NCBI GenBank assembly: GCA_958405355.1 | Contig: CATYEA010000021.1 | Span: 1 to 15,394, forward strand | From: an uncultured Lachnospiraceae bacterium | GTDB lineage: Bacteria > Bacillota > Clostridia > Lachnospirales > Lachnospiraceae | Reading direction: 5' to 3' | DNA length: 15,394 nucleotides | Part shown: positions 1 to 7,435 of the stretch, one piece after another | Position numbering within the stretch: position 1 is the stretch's first letter | How the letters are laid out: the number at the start of each line of letters is the position of its first letter | Notes under the pieces: generated by a model | What the model saw: only the letters and a program-made list of their open reading frames with translations | Database searches by the model: none | Told to the model about the DNA's origin: nothing | Made by a program: the position numbers and the translations under genes

Positions 1-54
1 ACGACCTCCGCTGCCATATTCCCGTCCAATACAAATAATTACTTTTTCTGCCAT
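1..54 (-). CDS. Cytidylate kinase-like protein, N-terminal fragment (cut by window edge)
   Basis: Only the first 18 codons are in the window; the gene runs off the left edge. The visible N-terminus reads MAEKVIICIGREYGSGGR. The short strand followed by GREYGSGGR is the P-loop signature of the cytidylate-kinase-like family (AAA_26 type), nucleotide kinases that phosphorylate CMP or a related substrate. A clear ribosome binding site (AAGGAGAG on the minus strand, about 63-70) sits eight bases before the ATG. It starts 22 bases after the stop of the MATE transporter gene on the same strand, so the two are probably co-transcribed. The family call rests on one motif, and the substrate cannot be judged. 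Confidence 0.7.
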   Translation of the reverse strand, partial: MAEKVIICIGREYGSGGR

Positions 55-76
55 ACCAAAGCTCTCCTTCCATTAA

Positions 77-1417
77 TTACTGCGCTTTGAATTTATCTGC
101 CCACTTGCCACGCCAGTAGAAAATGACTGACATTGCGGTGGCAATGGACCAGCCGATCGGCCAGGACATCCATATACCTGTCGCCCCAAAGGTAGCCGCC
201 AATATGTAGGATAAAATCACCCTCAAAACCAGGTCGGTAAAGGTGGCAACCATAAAGGAAGCCATAGCCCCTGCTCCCCGAAGCATTCCGTCAATAACAA
301 GCTTGATGGAAATGACAAAATAAAATGGGGCCACAATTCTAAGAAAGGTAATACCCGTATTTAAGGCCACAGCAGATGCATCTCCGCTCATAAATAATTG
401 TACCATATTCTGACCAAAAATAAAGAAGGCAATGAAAAATGGCACTGCAGTCAGCAAACCCATTTTGATTCCGGCACTTAATCCTTTCCGGGCCCGGTCC
501 ACCTTGCCAGCCCCCAGATTCTGCGCTGTAAAACTGGATACGCCGTTTCCCAACGTTGTAAAACATGTGATAGAAAAGGTATTCAGCTTAATCGCCGCCG
601 AATATCCTGCAATGACTGAAGAACCAAAGGAATTGACAAGGCTCTGGATAAAAATATTTCCTACGGAGACAAAGCTCTGCTGTAGAATACTCGGCACCGC
701 AATCAGACTGATTTTTTTTAACATAACAAAAGAAAATATCTCGTATTTTTCTGTCGTCTCAACAGCGCGAAGACGTTTTACCAATGTTAAAAGGGCAAGC
801 ACACAGGCAATTCCCTGTGCAATGAAGGTAGCCCATGCCACACCGGCCACTCCCCAATGGAAGCCGGCGACGAACCATGTATCCAGAGCGATATTTCCCA
901 ATGAAGAACCGATCAGAAAATACAAAGGGGTCTTTGAATCTCCCAATGAGGTAAATATACCGGTAGCGACATTATATAAAAAGAGAAAAAGAAAACCGCC
1001 GACATAAATTCTTAAATACAGGGCGCCGTCAGAGAAAATATTTTCCGGCGTATGAATCATTTCCATCAGACCCCTGGTCCCTAAAAGTCCTAAAACCATC
1101 AGGACTGCTGACAAAACGACCGAAGACAGCAGCGTTGTAAATACCGCTGTTTTCATTTTTGCATACTCTTTCGCACCAAAAAGCTGAGATATGACTACGG
1201 CGCAGCCGACATTACTTCCCACGGCAATCGCCATAAATATCATTGTAATCGGATAAGAAGCCCCGACAGCCGCCAGTGCGTCTTCCCCGGCAAATTTCCC
1301 GGCAATGACGCTGTCAGCAATATTATATAATTGCTGAAACACTACACTGATAAACATCGGAACGGTGAACTGCCAAAGTACCTTTTGCGGATTCCCTTCT
1401 GTCAAATCTTTTATCAT
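77..1417 (-). CDS. MATE-family multidrug/sodium efflux transporter
   Basis: Polytopic membrane protein of about 446 residues, the usual MATE length. It shows about twelve hydrophobic segments in two similar halves. The N-terminal half has a typical family opening, with FTVPMFIS in helix 1, QQLYNIADS just after it, and a long helix-rich stretch near GSNVGCAVVISQ. Family members export cationic drugs or metabolites in exchange for Na+ or H+; the substrate here is unknown. The reading frame is open up to 1519, but the extra 34 codons are AT-rich and non-homologous in style. ATG at 1417 (MIKDLTEGNP) has AAGGA at proper spacing; ATG at 1426 is the alternative. A TATAAT -10 box lies at 1458-1463. 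The gene diverges from a LysR regulator, which often controls such a neighbour. Confidence 0.9.
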   Translation of the reverse strand: MIKDLTEGNPQKVLWQFTVPMFISVVFQQLYNIADSVIAGKFAGEDALAAVGASYPITMIFMAIAVGSNVGCAVVISQLFGAKEYAKMKTAVFTTLLSSVVLSAVLMVLGLLGTRGLMEMIHTPENIFSDGALYLRIYVGGFLFLFLYNVATGIFTSLGDSKTPLYFLIGSSLGNIALDTWFVAGFHWGVAGVAWATFIAQGIACVLALLTLVKRLRAVETTEKYEIFSFVMLKKISLIAVPSILQQSFVSVGNIFIQSLVNSFGSSVIAGYSAAIKLNTFSITCFTTLGNGVSSFTAQNLGAGKVDRARKGLSAGIKMGLLTAVPFFIAFFIFGQNMVQLFMSGDASAVALNTGITFLRIVAPFYFVISIKLVIDGMLRGAGAMASFMVATFTDLVLRVILSYILAATFGATGIWMSWPIGWSIATAMSVIFYWRGKWADKFKAQ

Positions 1418-1539
1418 GTTTTTCATCCTTCCCTTATTGCTTTTATTTCCGAAGGGAATTATACTATAAAATAAACAATAAATAAAATCAATGAATTTTA
1501 TATACTCCATTAATACCATCTATGAAAGGACTCTTTTTT
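1418..1539. promoter_or_regulatory. Divergent promoter region between MATE gene and LysR regulator gene
   Basis: This 122-bp AT-rich spacer separates two divergent genes. On the minus strand a perfect TATAAT at 1458-1463 is a good -10 box for the MATE gene, with only a weak -35 match (TTTATT-like) 17 bases upstream. On the plus strand TATACT at 1501-1506 could be the -10 of the regulator, again without a convincing -35. LysR proteins usually bind in such spacers, but I did not find one clear T-N11-A operator that stands out from the AT-rich background. Confidence 0.45.
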
Positions 1540-2439
1540 ATGAATTTTGATTTTTACCGCACTTTTTATTACGTTGGAAAATATCAGAGCATTACCGCCG
1601 CCGCCAAAGCTCTGTATGTCACTCAGCCTTCCGTTACCCACGCCATTCAGTCGCTGGAACGGGAACTGGGATGTTCCTTATTCGTCCGTTCTCAAAAAGG
1701 CGTTCGTTTTACGCCGGAGGGCAAAAAGTTTTATACTTCTATTGCCGCTGCCTGCGAAACTATTTTTCAGGCCGAAGCCAGCCTGGAAGCAGCAAAAAAT
1801 CTTTCAGAGGGTATCATTGCCATCGGGGCCAGTGAAACAACACTGCACCACTACCTGATACCGATTCTCGCTGATTTCCGTAAAAAGCATCCCGGTATCC
1901 GTATGAAGCTTTTCAATTCCAGTACTCCGGAAATGCTTCAGGAAATACTGAACGGACACATTGATTTCGCTGTCCTCGTCATAAACAATAATTATAAACA
2001 TGAAGATTTATCGGTCACCCACCTGACGGACTTTCAGGATATTATGATTGCCGGTCAGACCTTTTCGGACTTGTATGGCCGCACAATTTCCCTGAAAGAA
2101 TTAATGGACTATCCTCTTGTTTCTATGGAAAAAGGAACGATGACCCGCCAGTTTTTCGACCAGTTTTTCCGTGACAATAACCTTTCCCCCGAACCGGACA
2201 TTGAACTGGCCACCACCGATTTGATCGTTCCGGTAATCACCGGAGGTCTTGGCATCGGCATGGTGCCCGAACCCTTTGCCAGAGAAGCTCTCGCCCAGGG
2301 ACAAATTTTTAATCTTGCCCTCAAAGAGAAAATTCCCCACCGGGAAATCTGCCTTATAAAAAAGAAAAAGGCCTCCCTTTCCCTTATAGGAGAAGCCTTT
2401 ATTCAATATCTTCTGTCAGATAATCGACCAGCTCTTTAA
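1540..2439 (+). CDS. LysR-family transcriptional regulator
   Basis: A 299-residue LysR-type regulator of normal length. The N-terminal winged helix-turn-helix covers about residues 1-60 (YYVGKYQSITAAAKAL, then TQPSVTHAIQSLERELG and a wing ending in FTPEG). A type-2 periplasmic-binding-like effector domain follows from about residue 88 (GIIAIGASETTLHHY) to the end. The frame is open from an ATG at 1522, but the ATG at 1540 has AAGGA nine bases upstream and gives the standard start MNFDFYRTFYYVG. Being divergent from the MATE gene, it probably regulates that gene, itself, or both; its inducer is unknown. Its last 41 bases overlap the end of eutP on the other strand, and its C-terminal codons also encode the terminator of the opposing operon. 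A role in eut control is possible but nothing in the sequence shows it. Confidence 0.92.
   Translation: MNFDFYRTFYYVGKYQSITAAAKALYVTQPSVTHAIQSLERELGCSLFVRSQKGVRFTPEGKKFYTSIAAACETIFQAEASLEAAKNLSEGIIAIGASETTLHHYLIPILADFRKKHPGIRMKLFNSSTPEMLQEILNGHIDFAVLVINNNYKHEDLSVTHLTDFQDIMIAGQTFSDLYGRTISLKELMDYPLVSMEKGTMTRQFFDQFFRDNNLSPEPDIELATTDLIVPVITGGLGIGMVPEPFAREALAQGQIFNLALKEKIPHREICLIKKKKASLSLIGEAFIQYLLSDNRPAL
2358..2400 (-). terminator. Intrinsic terminator of the eut/pdu operon
   Basis: Immediately after the eutP stop codon, the minus-strand RNA can fold an 11-bp stem (arms at 2390-2400 and 2367-2377, with two G-U pairs) around a 12-base loop. The stem is followed by a long U tract interrupted by one C (TTTTTCTTTTTT). 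This is a strong rho-independent terminator for the operon. In the plus direction the hairpin is followed only by TTTATT, so it is much weaker for the LysR gene. The hairpin lies entirely inside the LysR coding sequence. Confidence 0.85.
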
Positions 2440-2839
2440 TACCCTCACCGGTCATACTGCATATTTTAAAAATAGGATGTGCGCCGGCTAAAGCCAGGCT
2501 TTTTTCCGCCCGGACAAGCTGTGCCTCATCTTTAATTAAATCACTTTTTGTAATGACACCCACCATCGGTTTTTGAAACATGGCCTGAAGTCCCGGCGGC
2601 AATGTAAATGTCATATCTGTCGGGTCCTGTAAAAGAAGCACGACATCTGCTCCCAGGGATGTAACCGCCAACGCCTGGTAAAACTGGCGCCGTTCCACAT
2701 ATTCCCCCGGCGTATCAATGATATTGTCCGTCACTTCCAGCGCCTGGGTCTTTTTATAGTTAATCGCCTGATTTGTCAAATACTGGCACAGGGTCGTCTT
2801 CCCACAAGACACCTTTCCAATGAGCATTAATTTCTTCAT
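2399..2839 (-). CDS. eutP: EutP/PduV small P-loop NTPase, possible acetate kinase
   Basis: A 146-residue Ras-like P-loop protein. It has a Walker A motif GKVSCGKTT at residues 8-16, a G3 motif DTPGEY near residue 42, and a G4-like TKSD near residue 97, with the usual EutP layout and length. Salmonella EutP has been reported to act as an acetate kinase, which would turn the acetyl phosphate from PduL into ATP and acetate; other members have been linked to microcompartment positioning. The frame extends upstream to 2917, but ATG at 2839 (MKKLMLIGKV) is preceded by GGGAGG at good spacing. It follows eutS by 13 bases and is the last gene before the operon terminator. The related name pduV would also fit. 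Confidence 0.88.
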   Translation of the reverse strand: MKKLMLIGKVSCGKTTLCQYLTNQAINYKKTQALEVTDNIIDTPGEYVERRQFYQALAVTSLGADVVLLLQDPTDMTFTLPPGLQAMFQKPMVGVITKSDLIKDEAQLVRAEKSLALAGAHPIFKICSMTGEGIKELVDYLTEDIE

Positions 2840-2852
2840 ATCATGCCTCCCA

Positions 2853-3209
2853 TCAGGTCCGGGTAATCTGAGCCGGACTGAAACCGAGGACATCGGCCAG
2901 CGTGTCATTGACCGCAATCAGTGCGGCTTCCACACTGGAAACATCGCCGCAGATGACCAAAGAACCGCTGAAACGGTCCACAAAAACAATGTCCACTGCG
3001 GCCGCTTTCGTCGCCACATCGGCACCGATAATGGCTGCTTCACTTGGCGTGATGGTCATAATTCCCAGGGCACCCCGATTCTCTGTGATGACTCCCAGTT
3101 TTGTGTACAAATCCTCTTTCGGATTGGCAATCAAATGGGCCATCGTCGTCTGTTTGCCGGGTACATATTCCTGAATAACCCTTTGTTTATCTTCAAAAAC
3201 ATTTTCCAC
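2853..3209 (-). CDS. eutS: EutS/PduU circularly permuted BMC-H shell protein
   Basis: A shell protein of about 118 residues that forms flat or bent hexamers in the microcompartment wall. The sequence is diagnostic: an N-terminal [16 protein letters not shown] strand that builds the small beta-barrel of permuted EutS/PduU proteins, then [20 protein letters not shown] and DRFSGSLVI in the BMC fold. There is no in-frame ATG at the start. GTG at 3209 (MENVFEDKQ) has AGAGG about eight bases upstream and is preferred; GTG at 3218 lies directly against that site and would add three residues. It follows pduT with almost no gap, so translation is probably coupled. With pduT and pduS just upstream, the name pduU is an equal possibility. 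Confidence 0.93.
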   Translation of the reverse strand: MENVFEDKQRVIQEYVPGKQTTMAHLIANPKEDLYTKLGVITENRGALGIMTITPSEAAIIGADVATKAAAVDIVFVDRFSGSLVICGDVSSVEAALIAVNDTLADVLGFSPAQITRT

Positions 3210-3220
3210 GCTGTTCACCT

Positions 3221-3775
3221 CTACATCAGGCTTTCAAAAATTTCCGGACGCGGACTTGGAATGACGACGCTGGAAACAAGTAAACCGTTGTTCTTGCCTT
3301 CTTCGCTGCCGGCATCCACAGACGCTTTTACGGAAGCCACGTCACCGGCCATGACCACAAAAGATTTGCCGCCAAGGCCCATGCCGAGACGCACGTCAAG
3401 CAAGGTCACATTGGCCGCCTTCACTGCCGCATCGGCGCCGTAAACAGCTGCTGTAATACTGAAAAACTCCATAACGCCAATGGCGCCTGTTCCATGAAAG
3501 TCTGTTGCCTGATTAATGGCTTCAATTACCTGAGGATGGACTCTTGGAATGACAGTGGAATCCACCACATGGCTCTCCCCGACAGCCATTCCCGCGTCCA
3601 GTGACGCCTTTACCGCTGCAACCTCTCCTGTAAATAATATACTATATTTCCCCGGACATACCGGTTTCGCAAAGGTCAGTTCCACCTGGGCAGCCTTTAA
3701 AATAGCATCGGCAGCCTCCACACCCTTGGCAATACTATTCAGTTCGAGAAAACCTACCGTTTCAATCATCGTCAT
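3221..3775 (-). CDS. pduT: PduT-type tandem-domain BMC-T shell protein with Fe-S cysteine
   Basis: A 184-residue protein made of two BMC domains in tandem (about residues 5-90 and 97-184), the architecture of trimeric PduT. Each half has the BMC pattern [13 protein letters not shown] or a close variant, and the second half ends in the usual strand [10 protein letters not shown]. The first domain carries KPVCPGKY. The cysteine aligns with Cys38 of Salmonella PduT, which binds one [4Fe-4S] cluster at the trimer axis and is thought to pass electrons through the shell, most likely to PduS. The first ATG (3775) overlaps the pduS stop as ATGA and has AAGGA at good spacing; the second ATG, two codons later, would put the cysteine exactly at position 38. 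It is encoded directly after pduS, as expected for partners. Confidence 0.93.
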   Translation of the reverse strand: MTMIETVGFLELNSIAKGVEAADAILKAAQVELTFAKPVCPGKYSILFTGEVAAVKASLDAGMAVGESHVVDSTVIPRVHPQVIEAINQATDFHGTGAIGVMEFFSITAAVYGADAAVKAANVTLLDVRLGMGLGGKSFVVMAGDVASVKASVDAGSEEGKNNGLLVSSVVIPSPRPEIFESLM

Positions 3776-5124
3776 CTACCCGTCCTTTCAATGATAATCC
3801 GTCCTCCGACGGAAACCACTTTTCCGGAAATACTGGCATGGATATTCGCTCCCATGGCTCCTTCCGGAATCCGTGCGATTAACTGACCTTCCGTTACCGT
3901 ATCGCCGACTTTAACAACCGGCTCCGACGGTGCACCAATGTGCATGCTGACAGGAATTTCCACCCGTTCCGGTGCTCCTTCCTCACATGAATCAATCTTC
4001 AAATCATACCAGGATAATACACCGACACGGGCTGCCACACGGCCTGCCGGAATCTTCCGGCCTTCCCGGTTTCTGTCCGCTTTATACTCGGCCTCTTCCC
4101 TCGTATAACGGATACCGGCCTCTCGGAGTGCTCCTTTAAGTACCTGATTGACCCGCTTTGGCTGCAGTCCCATCGGACAGGCATATTCCTCGCAAATACC
4201 ACATTCACAGCAGATGGCCGCATTCCGGACATCCTTATCATCCAAAATCTTTGTCACATCGCCGGACATGGCAAGCTTGCGCATGATTTTATGAGGCTGG
4301 AGCGGATGACCGATCAAATGTCTCGGACACATCTGAGTACAATAGCTGCACTGGATACAGGCTGAACGGGCACGATTCAGCATATGCTGCAAAGAAATCT
4401 GCGTCTTGCGCGCAATACTGCTGTCTTCCGGCAAAATAAGTATACCGGAAGTCGTCTTTGTCACCACCGCCGTCTTTGCCTCTTCCATTGTCATCCGGGC
4501 ACCCATCATCGGTCCGCCGGAAACAACAAAATATCTGGATTTTAATGTTCCTCCGGCCATCTCGATACAGGTTTCAAAGGAGGTCCCCACCGGCACATGA
4601 AGTACCGTCGGCTTTTTTACCTCTCCCGTCACTGTCAAATATTTTTTTGTAAAGGCTTTGCCTTCCATCGCATCACTGATACCAAGCATAGTTGCCACAT
4701 TGGAAACCACACAGCCCACATCCAAAGGAATTCCTGCAGGCGGGACAACTCGTCCTGTCACCTCATAGACCATAGTCTGCTCATCCCCTGCCGGATAAAA
4801 GCTGTCCATTTTCGCCAGCATCACTTTGGAAGACCGGTCTTTCAATACCTTTTCCAGAGCTTTAATTTCCTCTGTATAAGTTTTCTTAAGAGCTATCCTA
4901 CATTCCTTTGCGCCAAGCATCTCACCGACGGCTTCCACCGCAGAAACCACCCGGTCCCCCAGATGTTTCATAATATATCTGTCGGTACGAAGTAAAGGCT
5001 CACACTCAGCCCCGTTAATAATCAGATACTCCACCGGACCGCCCGCATATTTCACATGGGTCGGAAAGCCGGCACCGCCGCAGCCGACGATGCCCGCCTC
5101 TTTAATACAATTCAATAAGTCCAT
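3772..5124 (-). CDS. pduS: PduS-type cobalamin reductase (RnfC-like flavo-iron-sulfur protein)
   Basis: A 450-residue RnfC-like protein, the same size as PduS. The N-terminus has the NADH/FMN-binding signature GIVGCGGAGFPTHVK (residues 11-25) and INGAECEPLL (37-46). Two ferredoxin-type cluster motifs follow: C256-x2-C259-x2-C262-x3-C266, then C305 (with C306 next to it), C308, C311 and C316. A C-terminal barrel-sandwich domain is suggested by HIGAPSEPVVKVGDTVTEGQ. PduS reduces cob(III)alamin to cob(II)alamin, and with an adenosyltransferase (here EutT) it rebuilds adenosylcobalamin for EutBC. It starts four bases after eutN and overlaps pduT by four bases. The family assignment is firm; the electron donor (NADH is usual) is inferred. 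Confidence 0.93.
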   Translation of the reverse strand: MDLLNCIKEAGIVGCGGAGFPTHVKYAGGPVEYLIINGAECEPLLRTDRYIMKHLGDRVVSAVEAVGEMLGAKECRIALKKTYTEEIKALEKVLKDRSSKVMLAKMDSFYPAGDEQTMVYEVTGRVVPPAGIPLDVGCVVSNVATMLGISDAMEGKAFTKKYLTVTGEVKKPTVLHVPVGTSFETCIEMAGGTLKSRYFVVSGGPMMGARMTMEEAKTAVVTKTTSGILILPEDSSIARKTQISLQHMLNRARSACIQCSYCTQMCPRHLIGHPLQPHKIMRKLAMSGDVTKILDDKDVRNAAICCECGICEEYACPMGLQPKRVNQVLKGALREAGIRYTREEAEYKADRNREGRKIPAGRVAARVGVLSWYDLKIDSCEEGAPERVEIPVSMHIGAPSEPVVKVGDTVTEGQLIARIPEGAMGANIHASISGKVVSVGGRIIIERTGR

Positions 5125-5128
5125 GGAT

Positions 5129-5413
5129 TCACTTCCTGTTCTTGTTTTCTTTCATGATTTCCATAGAATCTATAATCCCTACGATCGCACTGTCCACCGG
5201 AACGCCTTCCTTTCCTGCGGCCCGCCGGGCTGTACTGCCTGTGACAACGAGAACATCCTCGCCCACGCCGGCACCGACCATATCGGCGGCAACAAAGACA
5301 TCCCCTTTACCCTGGGCCGTCTCCGTCTCCTTCACAATCATAAGCTTCTGTCCGTTTAAGGCTTCCTGCTTTTTGGTCGCCCATACGTGTCCGATTACTC
5401 TGCAAATAAGCAT
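5129..5413 (-). CDS. eutN: EutN/PduN/CcmL pentameric vertex shell protein (BMC-P)
   Basis: A 94-residue BMC-P protein that closes the vertices of the polyhedral shell as pentamers. Visible hallmarks are the start MLICRVIGHVWATKK, the strand LMIVKE, the AADMVGAGVGEDVLVVTGS region with the glycine-rich turn, and the end VDSAIVGIIDSMEI. The upstream open frame to 5527 lies within pduL and is not expected to be translated; ATG at 5413 has AGGGGG a few bases upstream and gives the normal EutN length. It follows pduL by 25 bases and precedes pduS by four, so it is an integral operon member. Confidence 0.93.
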   Translation of the reverse strand: MLICRVIGHVWATKKQEALNGQKLMIVKETETAQGKGDVFVAADMVGAGVGEDVLVVTGSTARRAAGKEGVPVDSAIVGIIDSMEIMKENKNRK

Positions 5414-5438
5414 ACAAGTCCCCCTAAACGATTTATAT

Positions 5439-6362
5439 CTATTTATGTCCGTCTTTAAAAATGTCCTTTTCCGCCGGAGTAATAATGGTTCCTTTAGCAA
5501 AACGCAGCGTTCCGCAGGAACAGTCATTTATCAATTCCTTTGCCATCTTTTCCGTCACCAGTTTTTCCCGAATAACATCCCCCGGATTCCCGGTTTCAGA
5601 AGCACAGGCTTTCGCCCCGCCGTCGGAGCAAGCCGGGCTGCTGCCTGACAGACCGGAAGCCTTACTTTCGCAGCTCTTTCCCGGCGGCCCTTCATTCAGC
5701 ACGGCACAGACATTTTTTACCACTTCATTAATTAATTGTTCCATATCCATTGCTGACATCCCCCTACTCTCACACGGCGTGCCATAAAGGATAAATGCTT
5801 CGGTACCCACCCGGTACCCGCAGGCATTGGCTTCATCAAAGTCAATGTGCATGGCCGGAGCGAATTTCTCACTGACCCGAATCGGCACATCTTCAAAGAT
5901 GACCTTCCTGTCACTCTCGACTTCCACCCGGACCTTATCACCGTCATGAACTCCATATTCTTCCGCATCCTGAGGACGCATATGAATATGATTCCGTGCC
6001 ACGATGACACTGCCGCTGGCTTTCATCTCGCCATGGGAACCGATGATCATGACATCCGATGCCCCGTCAAGATTCCCCGATAAATTGACCGGTGCCGTCA
6101 GCCCCAGCTTCCGGCAGTCTGTCTTGGACAATTCTACCTGAACAGCCGCCCTCGGAGGTCCGAGAACAGCCACATTTTCCACACAGCCATCTTTGGTTAC
6201 CAGTTTCACTCTCTGTTCGCTCAAATACTCTCCGGGCTGGGATAAATCCCTACGTTTTTTCAAAACGGCTCCCTCACCGAAAAGAGTTTCAATAGCGGCC
6301 TGCGTTAAATGGACATGGCAGCCGGATGCTTCGATCAAAATCTTTTTTTTCTCTACGCTCAT
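5439..6362 (-). CDS. pduL: PduL phosphotransacylase with a long C-terminal extension
   Basis: The first 200 or so residues are a PduL-type phosphate acyltransferase, which converts acetyl-CoA and phosphate to acetyl phosphate and frees CoA inside the compartment. The metal ligands are visible: H16 and H18 (CHVHL), H125 and H127 (NHIHM), H172 (MHIDFDEANACG), plus R71 and E77, all spaced as I recall for the structurally solved PduL. Ordinary PduL is about 210 residues; this protein has 307. It lacks the usual N-terminal targeting helix. After the core comes an amphipathic helix (about 204-224, MEQLINEVVKNVCAVL), a cysteine-containing linker, then a tail (about 266-307) with LVTEKM and IITPAEKD that resembles the start of EutQ and EutT. 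The ATG overlaps the eutT stop as TGATG; a GTG one codon upstream is possible. Confidence 0.92.
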   Translation of the reverse strand: MSVEKKKILIEASGCHVHLTQAAIETLFGEGAVLKKRRDLSQPGEYLSEQRVKLVTKDGCVENVAVLGPPRAAVQVELSKTDCRKLGLTAPVNLSGNLDGASDVMIIGSHGEMKASGSVIVARNHIHMRPQDAEEYGVHDGDKVRVEVESDRKVIFEDVPIRVSEKFAPAMHIDFDEANACGYRVGTEAFILYGTPCESRGMSAMDMEQLINEVVKNVCAVLNEGPPGKSCESKASGLSGSSPACSDGGAKACASETGNPGDVIREKLVTEKMAKELINDCSCGTLRFAKGTIITPAEKDIFKDGHK

Positions 6363-7117
6363 CACTTTCTGCCTCCCTCATAATATCCTGCCAGCCACCG
6401 GCAAAATACAATATAGACACCGCTGCTCAGACGATTCAGATGCTGTATAATATCCGGCCGTTCCACAACACCATCCGCCGTCATAAAGGCATGGGCCGCG
6501 GAAAGCTCCACTTCCCGCACCTTTGCCCGGAGACGGTTTAAGTCTGCCGCCATCCGGCCCATCGTATAATCCGGTATCGGATGGTCCATTCCGAGATATT
6601 TTTTCACATTATGGGAATTCTCCCGCAGCTCTTTATCCGTCATACCAAGAATCTTCATTGGCTCTAATGGCTCTTCCTTTACCTCGGCACCGAGAATACA
6701 CCGGGTACCATAAAGAATATCGCCCAGGTCCGTCACCAGTTTTTCCTGTTTTTTCTCGCAGGCCTCGGCCTGTAAGCAGATAATCTCCGCCTGCAGGCTG
6801 TCAAGCTGCCCCCGAAATTCGATTCGCGGATGGGTTTTCGGCACCAGAAGATTTCCCCGCAGATGGGTCATATGTTCCGGCTTCTCGCCGTAACCCGCAC
6901 CGGTCTGTGCATCAATATATGTACGCTGTCCATGGCCGGGAAGAGGTGTCCTGGTCATCACCGCCGGCTGACGTTCCATGATTACCAGAGAGATACCCCG
7001 GTCCCGGAGATATTCTTTGGCAAGAGGCGTCACAAATACGTCCGGCTCAACACGATATTCGGTTGTACTCTCCGCAAGGGTGGCGGCTCTCAGCATGGTC
7101 TCTGTCAAAATTTTCAT
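6362..7117 (-). CDS. eutT: EutT-type corrinoid adenosyltransferase
   Basis: A 251-residue EutT. It transfers adenosine from ATP to cob(I)alamin to make the cofactor of EutBC. An N-terminal module (residues 1-45, ILTETML then FVTPLAKEYLRDRGI) precedes the adenosyltransferase four-helix domain. The domain is recognised by GQLDSLQAEII, MGRMAADLNRLRAKVREVE and the C-terminal RPDIIQHLNRLSSGVYIV, all close to enterobacterial EutT. The metal-binding HX11CCX2C motif of Salmonella EutT is absent between residues 60 and 95, as in the metal-independent Listeria-type enzymes. ATG at 7117 has AGAGG seven bases upstream; an in-frame TTG two codons before it is less likely. It lies 33 bases after eutM and abuts pduL. 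Confidence 0.9.
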   Translation of the reverse strand: MKILTETMLRAATLAESTTEYRVEPDVFVTPLAKEYLRDRGISLVIMERQPAVMTRTPLPGHGQRTYIDAQTGAGYGEKPEHMTHLRGNLLVPKTHPRIEFRGQLDSLQAEIICLQAEACEKKQEKLVTDLGDILYGTRCILGAEVKEEPLEPMKILGMTDKELRENSHNVKKYLGMDHPIPDYTMGRMAADLNRLRAKVREVELSAAHAFMTADGVVERPDIIQHLNRLSSGVYIVFCRWLAGYYEGGRK

Positions 7118-7150
7118 AACCAAACCTCTTCTTTAATCCATCCGGACTTA

Positions 7151-7435
7151 TTATTTTAAAGTAGGAAGGATGTATTCAACTTCTTCGTGTGGACGTGGAA
7201 TTACATGAACGCTGATCAATTCGCCCACATTGGCTGCTGCGGCCGCACCGGCATCAGTAGCTGCTTTAACAGCACCAACATCACCGCGAACCATAACTGT
7301 AACAAGTCCGCCGCCGACATGAACCTTACCGATCAAAGTAACGTTTGCTGCCTTTACCATTGCATCGGCTGCCTCAATTGCTCCAACCAAACCTTTTGTT
7401 TCAATCATTCCTAAAGCCTGTATAACATCTGCCAT
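7151..7435 (-). CDS. eutM: EutM/PduA-type hexameric BMC-H shell protein
   Basis: A 94-residue single-domain BMC protein, the probable major facet tile of the shell. It closely follows E. coli Eut[19 protein letters not shown], then the pore loop HVGGGL at residues 39-44, then [20 protein letters not shown] and the strand [13 protein letters not shown]. The pore loop is glycine-rich, as in EutM, and unlike the KIGSGL of PduA. The start is certain: a perfect AAGGAGG (7445-7451) stands nine bases before the ATG, the strongest ribosome binding site in the operon. It fits a protein needed in large amounts. A short hairpin precedes it in the eutE-eutM spacer. Confidence 0.96.
   Translation of the reverse strand: MADVIQALGMIETKGLVGAIEAADAMVKAANVTLIGKVHVGGGLVTVMVRGDVGAVKAATDAGAAAAANVGELISVHVIPRPHEEVEYILPTLK

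Noticed and set aside
432..1007. Plus-strand open frame of 191 codons inside the MATE gene
   Set aside because: Antisense shadow; no ribosome binding site, no recognisable motif, and the minus-strand frame is a clear MATE protein.
2820..3443. Plus-strand open frame of 207 codons across eutS and pduT
   Set aside because: Antisense to two well-recognised shell genes; composition follows the complementary frame and no family is recognisable.
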